From assembly GCA_000307935.1 (NCBI GenBank), contig AMWX01000008.1, positions 1-64,000 of the forward strand: a stretch of DNA of 64,000 bases. Direction: 5' to 3'. Origin of the DNA: SAR86 cluster bacterium SAR86E. GTDB taxonomy: Bacteria > Pseudomonadota > Gammaproteobacteria > Magnimaribacterales > D2472. The notes beneath the pieces were generated by a model. That model worked only from the letters and a program-made list of their open reading frames with translations, was not told the DNA's origin and searched no databases. Positions 49,850 through 58,862 of the stretch are shown one piece after another. Position numbers and translations under genes: made by a program. Within the stretch, counting starts at the first letter, position 1. Each line of letters starts with the position of its first letter.

Positions 49850-50803
49850 TTATCCTAAGATTCCAGTCACTCTGTCGATGAGCCAGAAAAAACCCATGCC
49901 ACCCAAAATCAATGAGGTGAGGGTGGCAGATTGCTTATATAAATTAAATTTATGAGCAAGCCATATAACTGATCCAAATATTGGGACTAACATAAGCTGA
50001 CCTGCTTCAATCCCCAGGTTAAAGAACAGCAAAGAAAGTAGCAGCTGCTCATTTCCAATACCAATTCCCGTCAGGGCATTAGCAAAACCTAGCCCATGCA
50101 GCAATCCAAAGCCAAATGCAATGAGCCAGGGTGTAGATTTATATTTTTTGCTTTCACTAACCTCTAATGCAAGATAAATGATAGTGAGCGCAATTATGGC
50201 TTCTACAGTTGCTTGAGGCAGTGACACCAACTCAAATACTGATAAGCCTAAGGTAATGCTGTGAGCAAAAGTGAAAGCTGTAATTGTTTTAACTGCATTT
50301 AAAAATCCAGAAATTAAAAAAAGTAATCCTAGTATGAAGAGGATATGATCATTTCCACTTAATAAATGATCAATACCCAGAGTGAAATATCCAACTGGAT
50401 AAACCTGCTCATTCAATGGGATCTCTATTGATGATCTCTTGAGGTTCATTAGCCCTTCAAACACCTCTCCATTAGAGTGAGTGATTGTTACCAATGCATC
50501 TGTGAGTACGCTCAGGTTATTGACTGAAATTATTTGGCCTTTAAGAGAGTTTGCACAATTTAGCGATATTTTTTCAACTAGATACTTTCCCTTTTGACTA
50601 GGTAATTGGTTCTTTCTCTCGCAACTTTCAGGAAAAAAAACTTCTGCTCTAGCACCTATATTTTTAATAGGGTACATCCAGCTAACCTCGTATTCATTTT
50701 CAACTAGCTCATTTATAACCAGGTGGGCTGGATTAAACTCATGAGAGAATAGTGCCGTTGAGCAAAAAAGTATGGCTAATGTTTTAACGAGCTTACAAGC
50801 CAT
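49850..50803 (-). CDS. HupE/UreJ family membrane protein (copy 2)
   Basis: GIDHLLSGNDHILFILGL, FAHSITLGLS, GFGLLHGLGFA, FNLGIEAGQLM; signal peptide. Confidence 0.88.
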   Translation of the reverse strand: MACKLVKTLAILFCSTALFSHEFNPAHLVINELVENEYEVSWMYPIKNIGARAEVFFPESCERKNQLPSQKGKYLVEKISLNCANSLKGQIISVNNLSVLTDALVTITHSNGEVFEGLMNLKRSSIEIPLNEQVYPVGYFTLGIDHLLSGNDHILFILGLLFLISGFLNAVKTITAFTFAHSITLGLSVFELVSLPQATVEAIIALTIIYLALEVSESKKYKSTPWLIAFGFGLLHGLGFANALTGIGIGNEQLLLSLLFFNLGIEAGQLMLVPIFGSVIWLAHKFNLYKQSATLTSLILGGMGFFWLIDRVTGILG

Positions 50804-51603
50804 TAGAACTTATAATCTGGATTGATGATGACTCTGTATTGAGACCTTATTTCATTAATATATTCATCAATCGCTTTATCTTGGGCTTGCGATAGATAGT
50901 CTTGTTGAACCTTTATTAGTACTTTTTCTAGGGGAGGAGAGAATCCATTTTGAACCTCCTTTAAGAGAATAATATGTTGACCAAAAACAGATTCATGAGG
51001 CCCGGACCACTCATTCAAAGAAAGATTCTCGATAGTTGAAAAGAATAACTCGCCAAAATTTTTTTTAATTTCATTTGCGCTGTTTTGATAAAAGTTTTTT
51101 CCTAGAAAAAAGGGATCACCTATTATTTCAGTCCCATTTGTTTTATAGCCATTGAAAGCTTTGGCTGCTCTTTCTTTGGCATTAGACTCCTTTGAAAAAT
51201 AGTGATGTGAGAAAGAGTAGGTTGCTGGAACAAAGTAATTATCTTTATTTAGATCAAAAAAATTTTCTAATTCTTCTTGCGATGGATCATCTGGAATCGT
51301 TTCTTGTTTTAAAAAAGTAATTTTCTGAGCCAATCTTCTCTTGATAATTCGATCTTCTTGATCTAACTCTAAAAGCAATGCTTCTCTGTATAGAATCTCT
51401 TCTTGAACAAAGTTATTGATAATACTAACGATCTCTTCATCACTTGGAGGTCTTCCAACTTGTGACTTCCATGCCGAAAGAAGACTGGTTAATTCTTGAT
51501 CTGAAATATAAATATCTTTTGAGCTTTGCTCGGAATTGAACCCAATATCAAGGAAAAAAATTAATAGTCCAATTGCAAAAAATACAAGTATTCTAAGATT
51601 CAC
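50803..51603 (-). CDS. PpiC/SurA-like peptidyl-prolyl isomerase, membrane anchored
   Basis: N-terminal TM, QEEILYREALLLELDQEDRIIKRRLAQKI, GPHESVFGQHIILLKEV. Confidence 0.82.
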   Translation of the reverse strand: MNLRILVFFAIGLLIFFLDIGFNSEQSSKDIYISDQELTSLLSAWKSQVGRPPSDEEIVSIINNFVQEEILYREALLLELDQEDRIIKRRLAQKITFLKQETIPDDPSQEELENFFDLNKDNYFVPATYSFSHHYFSKESNAKERAAKAFNGYKTNGTEIIGDPFFLGKNFYQNSANEIKKNFGELFFSTIENLSLNEWSGPHESVFGQHIILLKEVQNGFSPPLEKVLIKVQQDYLSQAQDKAIDEYINEIRSQYRVIINPDYKF

Positions 51604-51619
51604 TTCAGTTTCCTAAAAT

Positions 51620-53695
51620 TTATAAGGGAATAATATTTAGCTCACTTGACTTAGGTATATACCAAATAGGAGAAGACCATGCGCGTTCTTGAATCGTTTC
51701 ATCTAGATCAGGTCTTGGCTTGACTCCTGCTTTTAATGCATCCCATGTAGACCATCTACATGTCGGATTTTCTAAAACTCGAACATAATAAAAAGCTTTA
51801 ATAGTTGGATCAAAATCGGGATCCACCCAAGTAGTTTTTAACTCGACCGCTCCGACATCACTTGAGATGGAGCAATTATTGATGTTTACCTTAGCGCCAT
51901 TATCAGGACAGCGATTAGTCATGGGATCTACTGTTAGTCCATCTGAGCATGCAACATCATAAACTTTCTCCTTCGGGGTTCCAGAGGCATTTTCAATCCA
52001 TCCTTTGATGATTTGTACTCTTTGAAGCGGAGCTCCTAATTTATCACGCTGAGCCCAAACTAAGAATTGTGGCGTTTGATTATCTTGGCTAAATAGATCT
52101 GCACCCATGGTGACACCTTTTGCATAGGCATTTTTAACCATATCCTCAGAATCTAAATCAATTGACTGCATGTCAAATCCAGCAAAGAATCTGACTGCCA
52201 TTCTTGTACCTGTTGTAGCGAATGTCTCTTTTCTTTTGAAGGCCTGAAAAATAGAATCTCGAGTATTTTCTTCTGCCCATGCAACTGCCAGGCCTGATGC
52301 ACTCCATTGATCAAATCCAACATCTGCATAGGTTCTACCCTCAATATCCTGAATGCTTATAGGCTGATCATAAAGCTCAGCATATTCTTCCAGTTGTTCA
52401 ATTCTATCTGGAGTTAAAGGTACACTTCCTCTGCCCATATCAGTTCCATCCAATACTCCAGCCTTCGACCAATAATTATCTTCATCAAATCCTCCAGCAC
52501 CAGTATGAGTATCACTTGATCCTATTAGACCAAATTTATAAGGATTACCACGACCTTCCCAGTCTAAGGTTAGGCCTCTTAAATATGCATCTCTAACATA
52601 GCCTCCTTGGGGCATGCTGTATGTTGGAGGCCTGCTTCCAACTCTTTTATCCATGATTTCAAAATCTGCCCATTCGTCATCTGGAGAAAGAAGTGGGTGA
52701 GTATCAGAGGTTCCTTTAACCTGGGTCATTTCAACAACAGGCTCATTTCGCATTCGCTTTTCAGCATATTCTATGCTGATTGGATTTCCTCTAAATGTTT
52801 CAACCTCAAACATTTGGCCATTAGAGCCATTACTATTGTGAGGCATGGCCAAAGAATCGACGCCCTTATCTCTTAAACCATCCATCCATGTCCAAAGATC
52901 TTCTGGATTTATGGAATCAATTCTTGTCCAAGGTCTAATGGGAGCATTTGAAGAATTAAAAATAACATTTCTGTGCAAGTTGCCACCCTCAACATCTGTT
53001 GAAGTTGTAAATTCATAGCCAATGAACGTAGTAAATTCTCCTGGTTTATTGAATTCTTCTGCTGCATTTGCAACATCTGCCCATGCAGATTTATGCACAT
53101 CATAATCAAATGATTGAAGGGCTACTTGAATGTTGTTAGTGAACCAAGCTTTCCAAACTTTTGGATGCCAATATGGGTAAGGCTTGACGATTGCTTGAGT
53201 TAAGACAGAACTGAACAGGTCGGCTCTTGCGCCCAGTGAATCAACCGTAACATTTTCGGGTCTATTCAGATTATGCATTGGCTTGGTCCATTCATTTTTT
53301 GACATCTCTGAGGATGTATCAGCATAATTTTCTATCATCCCCATGTAAAAACCATGATCAGTAACTGCATAAAAATCCAAAGGCTCTCTTAATTTCATAT
53401 CAAAACCTAAAGGATGCTTGATGGCCTCACCTTTTGCATATCTGTAAGCATCATAAGGAGTAGCTGTCACACCAAAAATATATGCATCAAATGAATACTT
53501 CGTATGAACATGCAAGTCACCATAAAGAGGAATTCGGTCTGGATTAGAGGGTGCAGCATTTTCCGTTTCCGGCTGATCTATTGAAAAGTCAACAATCTCC
53601 AAAGCTGAATCAGTTTGAAAGTTTGTATAAAACCCTGTCGCATATATCAAAAAAATTGTTGAAACAACCACTAGACCTATAAAAGATTTATTCAT
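51620..53695 (-). CDS. DUF3604 protein, predicted PHP-like hydrolase, N-terminal membrane anchor/signal
   Basis: YGDLHVHTKYSFDAYIFG, DFYAVTDHGFYMG, AMPHNSNGS, GLIGSSDTHTGAG. Confidence 0.9.
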   Translation of the reverse strand: MNKSFIGLVVVSTIFLIYATGFYTNFQTDSALEIVDFSIDQPETENAAPSNPDRIPLYGDLHVHTKYSFDAYIFGVTATPYDAYRYAKGEAIKHPLGFDMKLREPLDFYAVTDHGFYMGMIENYADTSSEMSKNEWTKPMHNLNRPENVTVDSLGARADLFSSVLTQAIVKPYPYWHPKVWKAWFTNNIQVALQSFDYDVHKSAWADVANAAEEFNKPGEFTTFIGYEFTTSTDVEGGNLHRNVIFNSSNAPIRPWTRIDSINPEDLWTWMDGLRDKGVDSLAMPHNSNGSNGQMFEVETFRGNPISIEYAEKRMRNEPVVEMTQVKGTSDTHPLLSPDDEWADFEIMDKRVGSRPPTYSMPQGGYVRDAYLRGLTLDWEGRGNPYKFGLIGSSDTHTGAGGFDEDNYWSKAGVLDGTDMGRGSVPLTPDRIEQLEEYAELYDQPISIQDIEGRTYADVGFDQWSASGLAVAWAEENTRDSIFQAFKRKETFATTGTRMAVRFFAGFDMQSIDLDSEDMVKNAYAKGVTMGADLFSQDNQTPQFLVWAQRDKLGAPLQRVQIIKGWIENASGTPKEKVYDVACSDGLTVDPMTNRCPDNGAKVNINNCSISSDVGAVELKTTWVDPDFDPTIKAFYYVRVLENPTCRWSTWDALKAGVKPRPDLDETIQERAWSSPIWYIPKSSELNIIPL

Positions 53696-53760
53696 TTTTA
53701 TTTTATTCCCCCATATTTATCACAACTATTTTAACTTATTTTTTTCAGTCATAGCGATAA

Positions 53761-53782
53761 ATTGACACAATATATGACAATA
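53761..53782. promoter_or_regulatory. Degenerate candidate TetR operator / promoter (TTGACA ... TATATA) in DUF3604/GST divergent intergenic region
   Basis: ATTGACACAATATATGACAATA versus ATTGACATAATTTATGTCAATA: 19 of 22 identical; TTGACA at 53762, TATATA at 53784. Confidence 0.5.
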
Positions 53783-53829
53783 CTATATAAAGACATTAGC
53801 GCTTAATCATATTTAATTTAAGGAGTGGC

Positions 53830-54672
53830 ATGAGCGATTCATCAACATACGTTCCCCCAAAAGTCTGGAAGTGGGAAAATCAAAGTGGCGGCAAGTTCAC
53901 CAATATTAATAGACCTATTTCAGGCTCTACACATGAAAAAGAGTTACCAATAGGCAAGCATCCTCTTCAGCTTTATTCTTTGGGCACGCCAAACGGAATT
54001 AAAATTACAGTTTTGCTAGAGGAGCTTCTAGCACTTGGTCATGAGGGAGCAGAATATGATGCATTTCTCATTAATATTGGTGAAGGAGCGCAGTTTGGAA
54101 GCGGCTTTGTTGAAATTAATCCAAATTCTAAAATCCCTGCATTATTAGATATGAGCACTAAACCTTCTACCCGTGTTTTTGAGTCCGGCGCAATTATGCT
54201 TTATTTAGCTGAAAAGTTTGGAGAGCTCATTCCAACTGATCAGTCTAAAAAAGCTGAATGTATGTCATGGTTTTTTTGGGGCATGGGCAGTTCTCCATAC
54301 CTAGGTGGTGGCTTTGGACATTTTTATGCTTACGCGCCTGAAAAATTTGAATATCCGATTAATCGTTTCGCTATGGAAGTAAAACGTCAGTTAGATGTTC
54401 TAGATAAGAACTTATCAAAAAGACAATATTTATCAGGAGATGAATTTAATATTGCAGATATAGCAGTGCATTCATGGTATGGAACTTTGATTTTACGTAA
54501 TGCATATAACTCAGCAGAGTTTTTGGATTTAGCATCTTATAAAAATGTTGTTCGTTGGGCAGAAGAAATTGCAGAGCGACCTTCATACAAAAGAGGCTCA
54601 AGAGTAAACAGGGCGCCTAGTCCTGAAGACAATGCGATTGTTGAACGTCATGATGCAAGTGATCTAGACTAG
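53830..54672 (+). CDS. Glutathione S-transferase (YghU-like)
   Basis: LYSLGTPNGIKITVLLEELLALG, INPNSKIPALLDMS, ESGAIMLYLAEKFGELIP. Confidence 0.93.
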   Translation: MSDSSTYVPPKVWKWENQSGGKFTNINRPISGSTHEKELPIGKHPLQLYSLGTPNGIKITVLLEELLALGHEGAEYDAFLINIGEGAQFGSGFVEINPNSKIPALLDMSTKPSTRVFESGAIMLYLAEKFGELIPTDQSKKAECMSWFFWGMGSSPYLGGGFGHFYAYAPEKFEYPINRFAMEVKRQLDVLDKNLSKRQYLSGDEFNIADIAVHSWYGTLILRNAYNSAEFLDLASYKNVVRWAEEIAERPSYKRGSRVNRAPSPEDNAIVERHDASDLD

Positions 54673-54689
54673 CAAATGAGAATATTAAA

Positions 54690-56036
54690 ATGATAAAAGC
54701 TTTTAGAAATTTCATGTCCAGGCGGACCATAAGTGCAAAAGCTAGAAATCATATAATGAATACTTTCTCCAGTTATGAATTATTTCAAAAGATCAGAAGC
54801 GAAACAGAATCTGCAAGACAAGCAGCGAACAGACCGCATGAAGTTTTGTATTTTCATAAAGTAGATGACCCATACTCTCATTTAACCATTCAATGTTTAG
54901 AACAGTTAAAGTCTTCTTATGAAATAACTCTCAAGTTCATTTTGGTCGGAGAAGAAAATCTTGATGCAGTTCATGAACCTTCTTTGTACAACATATATTG
55001 TTTACAAGATGTAAAACGAATTGCACCTTTTTACAACATTAATTTTCAAGCCAATGAATATCCTGCAAAAGAGTTAGTAGATCTGGCAAACTCAATATTA
55101 ACTGCTGTCCAACCAGAAGATCTTATCGAAATATCAACTAAAATTAGCTCTGCTTTATGGCAAGGCGATGCTGCTGCTTTGGATGCATTATCCTCTTCTT
55201 ATTTTGCTACCAAGGCTGAGGTCAAAGAACACTTAATTCAAGGCAATAAAATTAGAGACGATAAGGGTTATTATTTTGGCTCTGCATTTTATTATGAAAA
55301 AGAACTTTATTGGGGCGTTGATCGTTTGCCACATTTAGAGGAAAGGCTTGCTGATTTAGGCGCAAAGAAACCTCATGAAAATCAAAATATTTGCTCGCTA
55401 GAATTAAATGCTCCCAAGGGCTTTAAATCAGATCAAAAATTAAATTTATATTACTATCCATCTTTAAATAGCCCATACACTTTTGTAAGCACCAAAAGAG
55501 TTCAACAAATGCGAGAAGATTACCCAGTCAATCTTATTACAAAACCTGTATTACCCATGCTGATGCGCATGATGACCATTCCAGGCTTCAAAGCAAAATA
55601 TATTATTTCAGATGCTGCAAGAGAGGGCAGAAGGCATAATCATGAAATGAAATCTATCTATTCGCCCATCGGGAAACCAGCTCGAAAATCTTACTCATTG
55701 TTTCCAGTTATTGATGAGGCAGGCAAAGGTTTTGAGTATATTGAAGCATTATTAAAAGCATCATTTCAGGATGGAATTAATATAGGTGATGAAAGTTTTT
55801 TACAAAATGTAGTAACTGATCTTGGTCTTGATTGGCAGGTAATAAAAAAAGATTTAAACACCAAGCGATGGAAAAAAATTCTCAATGATAATCTTGAAGA
55901 CATGTATGCAGGAAATTGTTGGGGGGTTCCAAGTTTTAAGATTACTGACCAAGATGGAGGCAATCCATTTTATGTCTGGGGACAGGATAGAATGTGGCTT
56001 TTAAAAGAAGAAATATTTAAACGTTTGGGAGAATAG
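54690..56036 (+). CDS. Protein with two tandem DsbA/2-hydroxychromene-2-carboxylate isomerase-like thioredoxin domains
   Basis: VLYFHKVDDPYSHL (N half) and LNLYYYPSLNSPYTF (C half); C-terminal NCWGVPSFKI. Confidence 0.75.
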   Translation: MIKAFRNFMSRRTISAKARNHIMNTFSSYELFQKIRSETESARQAANRPHEVLYFHKVDDPYSHLTIQCLEQLKSSYEITLKFILVGEENLDAVHEPSLYNIYCLQDVKRIAPFYNINFQANEYPAKELVDLANSILTAVQPEDLIEISTKISSALWQGDAAALDALSSSYFATKAEVKEHLIQGNKIRDDKGYYFGSAFYYEKELYWGVDRLPHLEERLADLGAKKPHENQNICSLELNAPKGFKSDQKLNLYYYPSLNSPYTFVSTKRVQQMREDYPVNLITKPVLPMLMRMMTIPGFKAKYIISDAAREGRRHNHEMKSIYSPIGKPARKSYSLFPVIDEAGKGFEYIEALLKASFQDGINIGDESFLQNVVTDLGLDWQVIKKDLNTKRWKKILNDNLEDMYAGNCWGVPSFKITDQDGGNPFYVWGQDRMWLLKEEIFKRLGE

Positions 56037-56038
56037 GT

Positions 56039-58015
56039 ATGAAAATTAAAAATAATTTGTTAGTCGTGCTTGTTTTGATTGTCGCATCATGCTCAGATTC
56101 AAATAAATCAACAAATTTAGAAGTATCTTTGCATGATAAACCATTACTGCAAGTTGAAATTCAACCTAGGCCATTGCCTAACCCAAATAAAAATGCATAT
56201 TTTGGTGACCTACATGTTCATACAGCAAATTCATTTGATGCTTATACTTTTGGCACAATTAGTACACCTGCAGACGCATATAAGTATGCGCAAGGTTATC
56301 CAATACTGCATCCAAGCGGATTCCTAATCCAACTTAGCAGACCATTGGATTTTTACGCAGTTACTGACCATGGTGTCTTTATGGGATTGATGAAGGAGGC
56401 TGCTGATACAACCTCTGAATTCTCAAAGTATGAGCTTGCTAAGCCCCTTCACAATTTAAATGAATCAGTAAATGATGGACTCTTTTCTCTTATTAAAAGG
56501 GCTGGTCTCTTTAGACCTTTTGGTCAAGCAGTCAGGAAAGGTCTTGATGATGGAACCATAGATAGCTCTATCATAGAGGAGGTAAGTAAATCAGTATGGC
56601 AACAAACTATTAAAGCTGCTGATGAGGCTTATGCTCCAGGCACTTTCACTACCTTTGCTGCCTACGAATATACTTCCAGTTTTGATCTTTATGATAAATA
56701 TTTACATCGAAATGTCATATTTAAAGATACAAAAGATCTCCCAGCTAAAATTTTTACCAGGGCTGATAGTCAAGATCCTGAGGAGCTCTGGGATTGGATG
56801 AATTTAATGAGATCCAAAGGAGTTGAGAGTCTTGCTATTCCTCATAATTCAAATATCTCTGGAGGAGCTACTTTTGCTCTCATTGATTATAATGGCGGCC
56901 CCATTGATGAAGAGTACACAAAGAAACGAGCTTTCAATGAGCCTTTGGTTGAAATAACTCAAGTCAAAGGCACTTCAGAAACTCATCCATTGCTGTCTAA
57001 AAATGATGAGTGGGCAGCTTTCGAGGTAAAAACGGGAATGGAGGAAGAAAAACTTATCAGTAACTTAAAAGGGAGCTATGTTCGAGATGCATACTTAAGA
57101 GGTTTAAGTCTTGCAGAAAAAGGTTTAAGCAATCCATATAAATTTGGATTAATAGGCTCAAGCGACACGCATGTTTCTGGACCATCAGACAGTGAAGAAG
57201 TTTTTTTCTCAAAAGTAGGCATTCTTGATGCGACAGCTGAGTTGAGAGGCTCTATTCCATTCAAAAGATTCTATGGAACATTTTTAAAGGCGTTGCGACC
57301 CAATATTCTTAAAGAAGTTGATGGTAAAAACTATTTTGCTGCAAACGATCGCGTGATTAATTTTTCAGCTTCCGGTCTTGCTGGTGTTTGGGCTGAAGAA
57401 AATACACGAGAAGCCATTTATGATGCTTTTCGCCGCAAAGAAACATTTGCTACAAGTGGACCACGAATGAAAGTAAGATTTTTTGCAGGCTATGATTTAG
57501 AGAACTCTCAACTTGATGATTTAACTCTTATTCAAGATGCATATGCCAACAGTATTCCGATGGGGGGAACGCTCAATACTGAATCAAATAAAAATCCAAC
57601 GTTTTTAGTTTGGGCGATCGCAGATCCGATGGGAGCTCCATTGCAGAGAACTCAAATTATTAAAGGATGGTTAGAAGATGGAGAGCATAAAGAAAAAGTT
57701 TACGATGTAGCATGTTCTAATGGATTAAGCGTTGATCCTTCGACCAATCGTTGTCCTGATAATGAGGCTTGGGTTGATTTAAGTGATTGTTCTATTAGCG
57801 CAGACTCTGGATCAAGAGAAATGAAAGTTTTTTGGCAAGATCCTGAATTTCAAAATGGCCAGAATACTTTTTATTATTCTAGAGTACTTGAAAATCCAGT
57901 CTGCAGATGGTCAACATGGGATGCAGTTAGAGTTGGTGAAAAGCCTAGATCAGATTTACCTGCCACAATTCAAGAGAGAGCTTGGTCTTCACCTATTTGG
58001 TTAAAGTCAAGTTAA
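56039..58015 (+). CDS. DUF3604 protein, predicted PHP-like hydrolase, lipoprotein
   Basis: Lipobox-like LIVASC; FGDLHVHTANSFDAYTFG, DFYAVTDHGVFMG, IPHNSN, GLIGSSDTHVSG. Confidence 0.9.
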   Translation: MKIKNNLLVVLVLIVASCSDSNKSTNLEVSLHDKPLLQVEIQPRPLPNPNKNAYFGDLHVHTANSFDAYTFGTISTPADAYKYAQGYPILHPSGFLIQLSRPLDFYAVTDHGVFMGLMKEAADTTSEFSKYELAKPLHNLNESVNDGLFSLIKRAGLFRPFGQAVRKGLDDGTIDSSIIEEVSKSVWQQTIKAADEAYAPGTFTTFAAYEYTSSFDLYDKYLHRNVIFKDTKDLPAKIFTRADSQDPEELWDWMNLMRSKGVESLAIPHNSNISGGATFALIDYNGGPIDEEYTKKRAFNEPLVEITQVKGTSETHPLLSKNDEWAAFEVKTGMEEEKLISNLKGSYVRDAYLRGLSLAEKGLSNPYKFGLIGSSDTHVSGPSDSEEVFFSKVGILDATAELRGSIPFKRFYGTFLKALRPNILKEVDGKNYFAANDRVINFSASGLAGVWAEENTREAIYDAFRRKETFATSGPRMKVRFFAGYDLENSQLDDLTLIQDAYANSIPMGGTLNTESNKNPTFLVWAIADPMGAPLQRTQIIKGWLEDGEHKEKVYDVACSNGLSVDPSTNRCPDNEAWVDLSDCSISADSGSREMKVFWQDPEFQNGQNTFYYSRVLENPVCRWSTWDAVRVGEKPRSDLPATIQERAWSSPIWLKSS

Positions 58016-58027
58016 AATAAGTGCTCA

Positions 58028-58831
58028 ATGAGTACTTCTACAAATAAGGTCGCTTTAGTTACCGGTGCTTCCGATGGAATAGGGGCTGAATTTGTTCAGA
58101 TTCTTGCAGGACGAGGCTATGATTTGATTCTTGTCGCTCGTCGTAAAGAAAAGCTTGATCAGTTGGCAGTTAAATTGAGTGATGAGTTTGGAGTTAATTG
58201 CACTGTTATGGCAGCTGATTTATCAGAACCCAAAGCAGCTCAAAATTTATTTCAACGCGTTGAAGATAGTGGATTGAAAGTAAATTTTTTAATCAATAAT
58301 GCTGGGCTTCTTCACAATGGATTTTTTACCAAACTCAGCCTTGAAGCCCAAGAAAAAATGATTCAAGTTAATGTAATGGCCCTTACAGCTTTGACTCACT
58401 TATATGCAGATAATATGTCAGCTAATGGAGGCGGGCATATCTTGAATGTGGCCTCACTAGCTGGTTGGATGGCTATTCCAAATCAGAATGTTTACGCTGC
58501 ATCAAAAGCTTATGTTGTGTCTTTCTCTCAAGCGTTATCTAATGAAATGATTGCTGCAAATAGCGGGGTTAAGGTAACTGCATTATGCCCTGGTTATACT
58601 GCTACAAAAATGATGGATAACCCTGATCAAGGTGCAACTCTTCGCATTCCATCTGGCATGATGATGTCAGCTAAAGATGTAGCTGAAATCGGTATAAAAG
58701 CATGTTTTGCTGGTAAGGATATTGTAGTTCCTGGCCTTGCTAATAAGTTCACTACAATCATTACGCGTCTCTTTTCAAAGTCATTAATAACAAAGATTTT
58801 CGGTTCTTTTTATAGAAAGAATATGGACTGA
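58028..58831 (+). CDS. SDR family oxidoreductase
   Basis: ALVTGASDGIGAEFVQILAGRG, INNAGLLHNG, YAASKAYVVSFSQAL. Confidence 0.95.
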   Translation: MSTSTNKVALVTGASDGIGAEFVQILAGRGYDLILVARRKEKLDQLAVKLSDEFGVNCTVMAADLSEPKAAQNLFQRVEDSGLKVNFLINNAGLLHNGFFTKLSLEAQEKMIQVNVMALTALTHLYADNMSANGGGHILNVASLAGWMAIPNQNVYAASKAYVVSFSQALSNEMIAANSGVKVTALCPGYTATKMMDNPDQGATLRIPSGMMMSAKDVAEIGIKACFAGKDIVVPGLANKFTTIITRLFSKSLITKIFGSFYRKNMD

Positions 58832-58862
58832 AAAGTTAGCATTATTTTGTTAAGGTTTTCAT

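Noticed and set aside
54690-56036. Possible frameshifted or fused pair of thioredoxin-like genes
   Set aside because: The ORF is continuous with no internal stop or obvious start at the junction, so a two-domain protein is simpler.
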